Positions 32,770 to 41,500 of a stretch of 64,000 nucleotides of DNA are shown here, in pieces (the stretch's first letter is position 1; every line of letters begins with the position of its first letter). A model generated the notes under the pieces. The model saw only the letters and a program-made list of their open reading frames with translations. It searched no databases and was not told the DNA's origin. A program made the translations under genes and the position numbers. Source of the DNA: Pseudofrankia coriaricola (lineage in GTDB: Bacteria; Actinomycetota; Actinomycetes; Frankiales; Frankiaceae); NCBI RefSeq assembly GCF_001854805.1, contig NZ_MBLO01000271.1:1-64000 (forward strand), written 5' to 3'.

Positions 32770-33846
32770 GTGATCTTCCCGGTTCCCGATGGGATCAGCA
32801 CGCCCGCACTCGTGGTGGATCTTGATGTCGTCGACGACAACATCGGCCGGTTGGCTTCCGCCGCCGCGGACGGCGGGTTCGCGGTACGGCCTCATGCCAA
32901 GACGCACAAGACTCCGCGGCTCGCTGACCTGCAGCGCAGAGCGGGAGCCGTCGGCCTGACCGTGGCGACCATCGGTGAGGCCGAGGCGTTCGCGGCGGCC
33001 GGGTTCGATGACCTGTTCATCGCCTATCCGGTGTGGGCTGATTCGGCCAAGGCCGAACGGCTGCGGCGCCTGGCCGACCGCGCGCGGGTCGCGGTCGGCG
33101 TCGACTCCATCCCGGCCGCGCGTCGCCTCGGCGCGGCGAACGCGCCCGTCGAGGTGATGATCGAGGTGGACAGCGGTCATCACCGCAGCGGAGTCGCGCC
33201 CGACGCCGCAGCCGAGGTCGCCCTCGCGGCCGCGGGCGCCGGTCTGCGGGTTCGCGGCGTGTTCACCTTCCCCGGACACGCCTACCACCCCGATGCACGG
33301 TCCCAGGCGGCGCGCGACGAGGAGACCGCGCTCGCCATCGCCGCGCGGACCATCGGCGCCGCGGGTCTGACCATCACGGTGCTCAGCGGCGGGTCGACGC
33401 CCAGCCTGGCGTACTCCCGTCCTGGGACGGCCACCGAACTCCGCCCCGGGGTATACGTCTTCAACGACGCGCAGCAGCTCGCGCTCGGTTCGTGCACCGC
33501 CGATCAGATAGCGCTGGCCGCCGCGACGACGGTGGTGAGCGCACCGGCTCCCGACCGGTTCGTGCTCGACGCCGGCAGCAAGATCCTCGGGGCCGACCGT
33601 CCTGGCTGGACACCCGGATTCGGCTATCTCCCGGAGTTTCCGGATGCCACCGTGACGTCCTTGTCCGAACACCATGCCGTGGTCACCGTCGCGCCAGGCG
33701 GCCCCGTTCCTTCGATCGGGAGCACCACTCTCATCGTGCCCAACCACGTCTGCGCCGCCGTGAACCTGGTCGATCACCTCGTGGTCACCCGTGGCGGCGT
33801 CGTGGCCGGCCACTGGCCGGTCACCGCCCGCGGTGCCAACCTCTGA
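32770..33846 (+). CDS. D-serine dehydratase / D-threonine aldolase family PLP enzyme
   Basis: A 358-residue fold-type III PLP enzyme (alanine-racemase-like barrel plus D-ser_dehydrat C-terminal domain). The PLP lysine is in RPHAKTHKTPRLADLQ near residue 43; the metal pair HVC in LIVPNHVCAAVNLVDH (about residue 325) is His-x-Cys, the arrangement that binds zinc in eukaryotic-type D-serine dehydratase, whereas D-threonine aldolases have His-x-Asp. Other landmarks are VMIEVDSGHHRSGV and VFNDAQQLALGSC. The GTG at 32770 has GAGG six bases upstream; a more upstream ATG at 32672 adds unrelated residues. It is divergent from the BVMO operon. The substrate is most likely a D-3-hydroxy amino acid. Confidence 0.86.
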   Translation: MIFPVPDGISTPALVVDLDVVDDNIGRLASAAADGGFAVRPHAKTHKTPRLADLQRRAGAVGLTVATIGEAEAFAAAGFDDLFIAYPVWADSAKAERLRRLADRARVAVGVDSIPAARRLGAANAPVEVMIEVDSGHHRSGVAPDAAAEVALAAAGAGLRVRGVFTFPGHAYHPDARSQAARDEETALAIAARTIGAAGLTITVLSGGSTPSLAYSRPGTATELRPGVYVFNDAQQLALGSCTADQIALAAATTVVSAPAPDRFVLDAGSKILGADRPGWTPGFGYLPEFPDATVTSLSEHHAVVTVAPGGPVPSIGSTTLIVPNHVCAAVNLVDHLVVTRGGVVAGHWPVTARGANL

Positions 33847-33972
33847 CCCGAAACCTGACGCGCCAAGCCCCCGCGCGGCGCCGACGCACCCGTCGTGGGC
33901 GTTCCGCGGATCGTCTGCGCGCGTCGAACTCGGCACGCCCGGCGCCACTCCGGCGATGCACCAGCGCGGTCG

Positions 33973-34002
33973 TGGCCGGCACCTCGCGGCAACGGCCGGC
34001 CA
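33973..34002 (-). terminator. Weak hairpin after the ABC exporter gene
   Basis: TGGCCGG pairs with CCGGCCA (7 bp, 16-nt loop), directly downstream of the stop at 34006 on the minus strand; it would end the long PKS operon. Confidence 0.35.
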
Positions 34003-34005
34003 GGG

Positions 34006-36141
34006 TCAGGCGTCGGGCACGAGAAGCTGGTTTGTGGCGAGCTCCCGATATACGGGGTCGAGGTCAAGCAGGTCGGCGTGGGTGCCGACGGCACGCACCT
34101 GTCCCGCTTCCAGGACGACGATCTGACGGGCGTTGACCACGGTGGACAGCCGGTGGGCGACGACCATCACCGTGGTCGTCTCTGCCGCGGTCGCGAGCGC
34201 GTCGCGCAGCGCCGCCTCGTTGACCGCGTCCAGTGCCGAGGTCGCCTCGTCGAGCAGCAGCAGGCGCGGCTGGCGCAGCAGGGCCCGGCCGATCGCGATC
34301 CGCTGCCGCTGACCACCGGACAGGGTGCCGCCGCGATGTCCGATCCAGCCGTCGAGGCCGCCGGGGAGAATCTGGATGACGTCGTCGAGCCGAGCCAGCC
34401 GGACCACCTCCCACAGGTGTTCCTCCTCGATGTCGGAGAGCCCGAGCGTGAGGTTCGCCCGCAGGGTGCCGGCGAGGACCGGGGCCTCCTGCTCGACGTA
34501 GCCGATCGAGCGGCGCAGGTCGGTCAGCCGCCAGTCGCGGACGTCCCGGCCGTCGACGAGAACCCGGCCGGCCGTCACGTCGTAGAACCGCTCGAGCAGG
34601 GCGAACAGGCTGGACTTGCCAGCCCCGGACGGTCCGACGACGGCGGTCATGCCGCCGGCGGGGACGGTGAACGTCACGCCCTGGTGGACGAACGGCAGGC
34701 CTGGCCGGTAGCTGAACACGACCTGTTGGAACGCGACGGTGGCGCAGGCGTCCGCCACGCCGTGGCCGGCCTCCCCCGTGCTGGGACGGGCGAGATCAGG
34801 CCGGCCGTAGAACGGGAAACCGCCCGGCGGGCCGCTCGCGCCCGGCTGGTCGCTCCCGCCGGCCCTCGTCCTCGCACCGGCGGCCGCCAGTGCGACGGCG
34901 GGAACGGGAGCAGGCGCGGCGGCGTCGGTGTCTGGGCTGCCGGCGCCGGGCCGTCGTGCGCGGGCATGGCGCGCGCCGGCAGGCCGGCTGCCGGAACGGC
35001 TCCAGGGAGGCCGAGGCTCGGCGGGCACGGGCACGGCGACGGGTTCGACGGCGAGCCGGAGCACGGCCTCGATGCGCTCGGCGGCGGCCCCGCCGACCCT
35101 GAGCTGGCCCCAGGCGCTGACCAGGGTCGTCACGGGCTGCGTCAGGAAGAACATGTAGAGCAGGTAGGCGATCAGGTCGGCGAGCGGCAGCCGCCCAGAC
35201 GCCACGCGGGCGCCACCGACGCCGAGCACGGCGAGGAACGACGCCTGCATCAGCAGGCCCGCGGACGCTCCGCTGGCCGCCTGCCAGCCCGCGACCCGCA
35301 GGCCACGGCGCCAGGCGGCGTCCGCCGCGTCGGTCAGCAGGCCGACCTCGTGGGCCTCGGCGCCGGCCGCCTTCACAGTCCGGAAGGCCCCCAGGTCGCG
35401 GTCGAGCAGCATCGCCAGGTAGGCGACGGACTCCTGCGTCCTGCCGGTGGCTCGCCCGATCCGGGCCGCGGACCAGCGCACCGAGACGCTCATCGTCACG
35501 ACCGCGGTGAGCGTGACCGCCAGCAGCACATAGTCGATCAGGCCCATGAGGACGAGGGATCCCAGCAGGGCGAGCACGGCCGTGACGGAGGCGACCATCG
35601 ACTGGGTCGTCACCTGGCGCAGCAGCGTGGTGTCGGCGACCAGCCGGGACATCAGGTCCGCGGGGCCGACCTCGTCGGTCGCGGCTGGCCGCAGCCGCAG
35701 GATGCGAGCCACCAGCAGTCGCCGCACGGTCCGGACGACGGACTCGCCGACGGTCTCGACGAGGAAGTAGCCCACGGCCCCGACGGCCGTTCCGAGAACG
35801 ACGGCGCCGGCCAGAATCAGCAGCAGACCGGTGACCGGCTGGTGGCGGGCGAGCCGGTCCAGGACGCGCTGCGCGATGAGTGGCTGCGCCAGTGACAGCG
35901 CTGTGCCCGACAGCGTCAGCACGCCGCCGAGGACGAGGCGGGCCCGGAAGCCGGCGGTGTACCGGAGGACAAGGTCGAAGGGGCCGCGCGGCTGGTGCTG
36001 TGGGGCCGGGGCACCGAGCTCGCCCGCACCCATCCCACCCATCTCGCCCGTCGCGCTCATCCCGCCCGTCTCGCTCATGCCACCCATCTCGCCGTTCCCG
36101 CCCAGCTGGCCGTTCCGGCCCAGCTCGCCGTTCCCGCTCAT
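34006..36141 (-). CDS. ABC exporter, fused TMD-NBD (lipid/multidrug type)
   Basis: A 711-residue half-transporter that should dimerise. After a Gly/Met/Glu-rich N-terminus (residues 1-45, repeats of GEMGGM and GELG) come six membrane helices (about 55-335; LVLGGVLTLSGTALSLAQPL, LLLILAGAVVLGTAVGAVGY). The nucleotide-binding domain (about 470-705) has Walker A GPSGAGKSS, signature LSGGQRQRIAIGRAL, Walker B LLLLDEATSALD and the switch His in VVAHRLST. Between them lies an unusual Pro/Ala/Arg-rich linker of about 90 residues. The ATG at 36141 overlaps the glycosyltransferase stop (ATGA). As the last gene of the PKS operon it probably exports the glycosylated product. Confidence 0.9.
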   Translation of the reverse strand: MSGNGELGRNGQLGGNGEMGGMSETGGMSATGEMGGMGAGELGAPAPQHQPRGPFDLVLRYTAGFRARLVLGGVLTLSGTALSLAQPLIAQRVLDRLARHQPVTGLLLILAGAVVLGTAVGAVGYFLVETVGESVVRTVRRLLVARILRLRPAATDEVGPADLMSRLVADTTLLRQVTTQSMVASVTAVLALLGSLVLMGLIDYVLLAVTLTAVVTMSVSVRWSAARIGRATGRTQESVAYLAMLLDRDLGAFRTVKAAGAEAHEVGLLTDAADAAWRRGLRVAGWQAASGASAGLLMQASFLAVLGVGGARVASGRLPLADLIAYLLYMFFLTQPVTTLVSAWGQLRVGGAAAERIEAVLRLAVEPVAVPVPAEPRPPWSRSGSRPAGARHARARRPGAGSPDTDAAAPAPVPAVALAAAGARTRAGGSDQPGASGPPGGFPFYGRPDLARPSTGEAGHGVADACATVAFQQVVFSYRPGLPFVHQGVTFTVPAGGMTAVVGPSGAGKSSLFALLERFYDVTAGRVLVDGRDVRDWRLTDLRRSIGYVEQEAPVLAGTLRANLTLGLSDIEEEHLWEVVRLARLDDVIQILPGGLDGWIGHRGGTLSGGQRQRIAIGRALLRQPRLLLLDEATSALDAVNEAALRDALATAAETTTVMVVAHRLSTVVNARQIVVLEAGQVRAVGTHADLLDLDPVYRELATNQLLVPDA

Positions 36142-37388
36142 CCGCGCCGGCCGCGGCTGGCGGCGAGCCGCACCAGGTGGTCGGCCGCCGCGACGGCTCC
36201 GCCGGCGGCCCGGAACGAGGTGCCGACCTGCCGGGCGGCCCGGCGGTACCGGGGGTCGTCCAGGACATCGCTGACCGCGGCCGCGATGAGGTCGGCCGTG
36301 GCGTGGCCGAAGTGCAGCCGGATGCCCGCGCCGGCGTCGGCCACCTGCTGCGCGACGGCCGGCTGGTCGTCGCGGATCGGCGCGACGACCAGCGGCAGGT
36401 CGTGCGCGAGCGCCTCGCACACCGTGTTGTGACCGCCGTGGCAGACGACGGCGGCCGCGCGGGGCAGCAGCTCCTGGATCGGCAGGTACGGCCGGGCGAG
36501 GACGTTGTCGGGTGCCCCCGCGATGGCGCCCGCCGGGTCGGCTATCACGGCCTGCACCCCGCCGCCGAGCTGGCGCAGCGCGTCCGCGCAGGCCAGCAGG
36601 AAGCGGCCGCCGACCGGACCGTTGACGGTGCCCAGACTGATGACGACCAGCGAGCTCGCCGGGTCGAGCCAGGACCGCGGGAACGGCTCGTCGAACGCCG
36701 GGGCGGCGCCCGCTGGCGACACCGTGGCGACAGCGTCCGGCGGCGCCGCGGCGGTCGGGCGGCGCAGCGCCGGGCCGACCCAGGCGATCGGTGGTTCCGC
36801 CGGGCCGGCCGGGTCGGCCGGGCCCGCGAGCGCCTCGGTGGTGAAGGCGAGCACGAGCAGCGGGGAGCGTTCGAGCGTCGCGGGCGTCAGCGGCACGGTC
36901 GCGCCCGGGCACAGCCGCACGATCAGGTCCGCGAACAGGCCGTCGAGCCACTGCCGGACCTTCGGCGTGGCGCCGAAGGGGTCCCGCAAGGACGTGGAGG
37001 TCGTGGCGGAGGTGGCCCACGGGATCCCGAGCCGGGCCGCGGCGAGCGGGCCGGCCAGGGCCTGCATGTCGGCGACGACGAGGTCGGCGCCGGACCGCCT
37101 GGCCGCGTCGGCGACCGCCTCGTGGGCGGATTCGGCGAGCGGGATGAGGAACTCCTCCCAGAGGAACCTGACGGCCGCATAACCGCGCAGGCCGAGACCG
37201 CGCTCGGGGTCGGCCGGGCCGCCGAGGGCGGGGTGCACCACCGCGTCCGGGCTGGCGAGCCGCCTGATCAGCGACGGCTCGCCGCACCAGTCGACGCGGT
37301 GGCCGAGGGCGCCCAGCCGCTCGGCCACCGCGACCAGCGGGGTGATGTGGCCCGCGAGCGGCGGGACGACGAGCAGGAAGGTGCTCAC
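36138..37388 (-). CDS. GT1-family glycosyltransferase (UGT/MGT type)
   Basis: A 416-residue GT-B enzyme. The N-terminal acceptor domain starts MSTFLLVVPPLAGHITPLVA with the usual Gly-His near the active site; the donor domain shows VVISLGTVNGPVGG, AVIADPAGAI, and the UGT signature HGGHNTVCEALAHDLPLVV followed by APIRDDQPAVAQQV (about residues 325-358). Relatives use UDP- or dTDP-sugars to glycosylate macrolides, polyketides, sterols and lipids. The GTG at 37388 overlaps the hydrolase stop (GTGA), and its own stop overlaps the transporter start, so translation is coupled at both ends. It should add a sugar to the PKS product. The sugar donor cannot be told from sequence. Confidence 0.9.
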   Translation of the reverse strand: MSTFLLVVPPLAGHITPLVAVAERLGALGHRVDWCGEPSLIRRLASPDAVVHPALGGPADPERGLGLRGYAAVRFLWEEFLIPLAESAHEAVADAARRSGADLVVADMQALAGPLAAARLGIPWATSATTSTSLRDPFGATPKVRQWLDGLFADLIVRLCPGATVPLTPATLERSPLLVLAFTTEALAGPADPAGPAEPPIAWVGPALRRPTAAAPPDAVATVSPAGAAPAFDEPFPRSWLDPASSLVVISLGTVNGPVGGRFLLACADALRQLGGGVQAVIADPAGAIAGAPDNVLARPYLPIQELLPRAAAVVCHGGHNTVCEALAHDLPLVVAPIRDDQPAVAQQVADAGAGIRLHFGHATADLIAAAVSDVLDDPRYRRAARQVGTSFRAAGGAVAAADHLVRLAASRGRRG

Positions 37389-38200
37389 GCCTGCGCTCCC
37401 GGCGCCGCCGCGACGGGATGGTGCGAGAAGACCCAGTCGAGCAGCAGGTCGCGCACCTGCCGGTGGGCCTCGACGAGGACGGAATGGTCCTGGTCCTGGA
37501 TGACCACGGTCTGGCAGTCGGGCAGCACGCCTTCGAGCAGGTACGGATCGTCGGACTGGAACCCGTCGCTGCCGACGATGTTCAGGACGGGGACGGTGAT
37601 CCGGCTCAGGTCCGTGAGGTCCAGCATCGGCCCGCTCGGGATCTCCTCGACCATCGAGGTCTCCGCCAGGCGCCGGTAGGCCTGCCGCGACAGCCGGGCG
37701 TGATGGTCGCCGAACTGCAACGAGATCAACTGGTAGGTCTCTGCGCGCGACAGCTCGTGCTTGGAGTTCTCCAGCACTTCGCCCACCCGCAGCGCCCACT
37801 GCTCGGTCGGCGGCTCCGACTCGATCGAGACCAGGCTGGCGACCTTGTCCGGGTGGGCCGCCGCGAACCCGAACGCGACGGTGCCGCCGAAGCTGTTGCC
37901 GATCAGGTGCACCGGCGGCCGCACGTCGAGCTCGCTGAGCAGCCCTTCGAGGTCCGCCACGAAGTCGCCCACCTGGTAGCCACTGGATGGCCGTCCGCTG
38001 TTGCCATGGCCGCGCAGGTCGTAGAACAGCATGTCGACGCCGGCGGCGGCCAGCGGCGCGGCCAGCGTCAGGTAGAAGCTGGCGAGGCTGTCGGTGCCGA
38101 GGCCGTGGATGCAGACGAGGGTCGGCGCCGGGTTCTCCGACGGCCTGCCCGGCGTGTGCAGGTAGTGGATGTCGGTGTCGTGGACGCGGATGGTCGGCAT
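37385..38200 (-). CDS. Alpha/beta hydrolase, likely product-release enzyme of the PKS operon
   Basis: A 271-residue alpha/beta hydrolase. The oxyanion HGLG (VCIHGLGTDSLAS), the nucleophile elbow GNSFGGTVA (Ser about residue 96), an acidic residue in NIVGSDGFQSDD and the catalytic His in QDQDHSVLVEAH (about residue 240) are in order. It starts with an ATG 2 bp after the ACP stop and its stop overlaps the glycosyltransferase start. Neither PKS carries a thioesterase domain, so this protein may hydrolyse or transfer the chain from the ACP. Other roles (esterase on the finished product) are possible. Confidence 0.85.
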   Translation of the reverse strand: MPTIRVHDTDIHYLHTPGRPSENPAPTLVCIHGLGTDSLASFYLTLAAPLAAAGVDMLFYDLRGHGNSGRPSSGYQVGDFVADLEGLLSELDVRPPVHLIGNSFGGTVAFGFAAAHPDKVASLVSIESEPPTEQWALRVGEVLENSKHELSRAETYQLISLQFGDHHARLSRQAYRRLAETSMVEEIPSGPMLDLTDLSRITVPVLNIVGSDGFQSDDPYLLEGVLPDCQTVVIQDQDHSVLVEAHRQVRDLLLDWVFSHHPVAAAPGAQA

Positions 38201-38202
38201 GC

Positions 38203-38511
38203 TCAGTCGACGGTGGTCGGGACGTCCAGGCAGGACACGACGTAGTCGACGACCTCGCCGACCCGCAGCGCGATGACGTCGTCGAGATCCTTGTCGGCCA
38301 GGAACTCGGCCATGCTCACGTCGTCCCCGTACCGCTCCGCCAGCATCACGCCGAGCGTGACCAGGTCGATGCTCTCCAGCTCGAGCTCGCTGTGGAAGAA
38401 CGTGTCCATGGTCACCTGGACGGGCGGCGACCCGTACTTCCGGGTGATTTTATTGATCATGTCGTTGACCTCGCCCAGGACCTCGCTGGTCCGGCTGTCG
38501 TCCACGGTCAT
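38203..38511 (-). CDS. Free-standing acyl carrier protein
   Basis: A 102-residue acidic ACP. The phosphopantetheine-attachment serine lies in ELELESIDLVTLGVML (about residue 46), where Glu-Ser-Ile replaces the common Asp-Ser-Leu, followed by the third helix MAEFLADKDLDDVIALRVGE. The ATG at 38511 overlaps the stop of PKS B (ATGA). It is distinct from the ACP inside PKS A and resembles discrete ACPs of PUFA/glycolipid and aryl-polyene-like systems. It may hold the finished chain for transfer to the glycosyltransferase or hydrolase, or feed the starter unit. Confidence 0.9.
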   Translation of the reverse strand: MTVDDSRTSEVLGEVNDMINKITRKYGSPPVQVTMDTFFHSELELESIDLVTLGVMLAERYGDDVSMAEFLADKDLDDVIALRVGEVVDYVVSCLDVPTTVD

Positions 38512-41500
38512 GCGTCGACTCCCCTCCGCTCCATGTGCCTGTTGTCGTCTCTCTCGTCGTGCTCCGGCCGGGCACCGGTCGTCCAGGCCACCACGTATCC
38601 GCGGGCAGGCAGCCCTGGCGGGCTGGTGGCCACCTCGACGCAGCTCACCGAGTACCGGGTGCCGTCCGCGGTGACGGCCGCGGTCACCGTGTCCCGGTCG
38701 GTGGCGGCCCGCGCCGCCGCCGTGACCCGTGGCAGGGACGCGTCGACGCCGGCCGCCCGCGCGGCGGCGTTCGTCACGGCCGCCAGGCGGCAGCGCCACC
38801 ACGGGTCGTTGGGATCGACGCCCGCCGGCGCCTCCCACGTGGCCGCGCCGGCAGCCGGGTTCGACGGTTCCGCCGCGACGGGCTCGATGGCGAGGCCGAC
38901 GGCTGCCTGCCAGCCCGGCACGGCGTGCCCGCCCCGCGTCGGCCCGTCCAGCGGCACGGCGAGCGCGACCGCGAGATCCTGGACGCTCGCGACGCGCACC
39001 TCGAAGGGCGCGAGCGGGAAGCCGTGGGCGCCGGACACGGTCACCGGCAGGCCCGCGGCGGCGCCGGCGGCAGTGCCGGCCCGCCGGCCGGTGCCGTCCC
39101 GTCCGGCGGTGGGGCCGAACGGGTCCGACACCTCGATCTGGGCAGGGAAGATCGCCGGGTGCCGTGGCCCCCAGAGCCGGACACGGACGGCGTCCTTGAT
39201 CGCGATCCGCCGCAGCAGCCACTCCCGGCGCAGGCCGGGCGGCAGCGCGTCGTACTGCGCGCGTTCGGCCGAGCCGATGTAGCGGCTGAGCACCATCTCG
39301 CGGACGGCCAGGTCGGACCAGCGCTCGGTGGCCATGACCCAGCCACCGGGGCGGAGGTCGGCGAACGGCCGCCGCTCCGGCCAGCGGAACGCCTCGTCGA
39401 GCTCCACGGGCAGGTCGAACCTGCGGTTCACCCAGCCATAGACGTTCGCCCAGACCTGGTTGCCGGCGGCGAGCTGCATGTACGCCTCGGCCCACTCGTT
39501 GTCGAACTGCCTGACCCAGACGTGGCAGGCGACCGGGCTGCCCGGCGCGGGCTCGGGGCCGAAGAACTCGACTCCTCCGATCCTGACCGGGAACATCAGG
39601 AAACGGTCCGACTCCCGCATGCGAACCCAGTAGCCGATGAGCTGACCGGCCGTGTCCAGGAGCGCCCCTGGCGTCCGGGAGCCGGTGAGGACGCCGCGGA
39701 CGTGGGACGGCCCGTGGCCGAGGAAGGTGGTCACGCCCTGGAAGGCGGGGCCGTGGAACATCCACCGCTCGCGGTACATGTCCCGGCCGGTCATGGCCGG
39801 CGGCTGTTCGGCGTCGGCGTCGACCGGCCACCGCGGCGGCCTCGACATGGGGTAGGCGTCGGCCAGCCGGACCAGGCCGCTCGCGTACCCGGCGAAGGTG
39901 ACCCGGTACCGGTCCGGCCCCTCCGGCCGCAGGGTGACGGCCACGTCGGTGGCCGGTTCCGCCGGAAGCCAGTCGTCGAAGCGCACGTCGTAGACGCCGA
40001 CGGCGGTTCGGCCCGACGCCCGCTGCGCATAGTCGGCCATCAGCCGGACGGTGGTGGTCGCGGCCACCACCGGGCGCCGGTCGGCGAGGTCCGGCCAGCC
40101 CGGCGCCTGCGGTGTCAGCGCGTGGTCGAGCAGGTACGGCATGGCCGCGGTGGACACCCGCAGCGTCGCCGTCCAGCCCGCTCCCCCGGGCTCCTCGCGC
40201 AGGTCGTCCGCACCGGTGAGGACCGGCGCCGCGGCCGGTCCCCCGGACGAGGCCGCCCCGCGGCCGACGACGGCTCCCAGGACCGTGCCAGCGGTCCCGG
40301 TGCCGGCGGCGATCCCGGTGGTAGCGGAGGACACCCCGTCGGTCGGGACGTCGCCGGCCGAGTAGGTCAGGAGGGCCGCGACCGTGTCGGCGGTCTCGGC
40401 CAGCAGCGCCACGAGCTCCTTGGCCAGCGGGTCCCGGTCCGCCCGGGTGGTGAGCGGGTGGTCGGCGGGCAGGGGCCACCCCGATGGCTCGCCGGCCTGC
40501 CCGACGCCGGTCGGGGCATCGCCTGGTCGCGGCGGGCCGGCGCCGACGAGACCGACACGTGGGAGCCTGCCGGGGTCGATGATGATCGTCGACGCGCCGA
40601 GGTCGAGCCGGACAGGATGCGCGCGGGGACCGTCCGGCGCCGGGTCCGCCGCGTGGGCGGTGAGGCTGGCGCCCGGCTGGCCGCCGTGACCGGCACGGTC
40701 GGCGCTGGGCTCGTCGAGCGCGGCGAAGTCGGGGTCCCCGTTCTCCACCCACAGCGCGGCCGCGAGCCGGCGCAGCTGGCCGAGCCCGTCGCGGTGGGCC
40801 GAGTTCGCCGCGATCGTCAGGTGCGGCGAGTCCTCCAGGACGCCGTCGATGAGCCCGCCTAGCCGCCCTGGCCCGACCTGGACGAACACCCGCACACCGG
40901 CCGCGTACATCGCCTCGACGGTCTGGCGGAACAGCACCGGCTCGACCAGGTGGCGCACGAACAGCTCCCGGACCGCCTCCAGGCCGGCGGGATACGGCGA
41001 CGCCGTCGTCGCCGACCACAGCTCGACCCGCGCCGGCCTGCGCAGGCGAAGCCGGTCCGTCCGCGCCCGCAGAGCCGGCAGGTGCGGCAGCAGCATCGGG
41101 GTGTGGAAGCCGGAGCGGAACGGCAGGACCCGCACGACCACGTTCTTGCGCCGCAGCTGGCCGGCCAGATCCGCGATCGCGCCCGGCGGCCCGCAGACGA
41201 CCGAGCTCTGGGGAGCGTTGTCATGGGACAGGACGATCTCGGGGTAGTCGGCGAGGACCTGCCTGGCCTGGTCGCTCGAACAGGCCAGCGACGCGTAGTC
41301 GACGTCGGGGACGTCGCCCTCGTAGGGATCGGCGGCGAAGATGTCGGCGTCGACCGCGTCGTCGTCGAACATCCCGGCGGCGAACATCGCACTCCACTCG
41401 CCGATGCTGTGCCCGGCGAGCGCGTCCGGCTTGACCCGCATCCGCCGCAGCACCCGGTCCAGCAGCCGGCTCACCAGCAGGACGCCGGTGCCGTGGTGAC

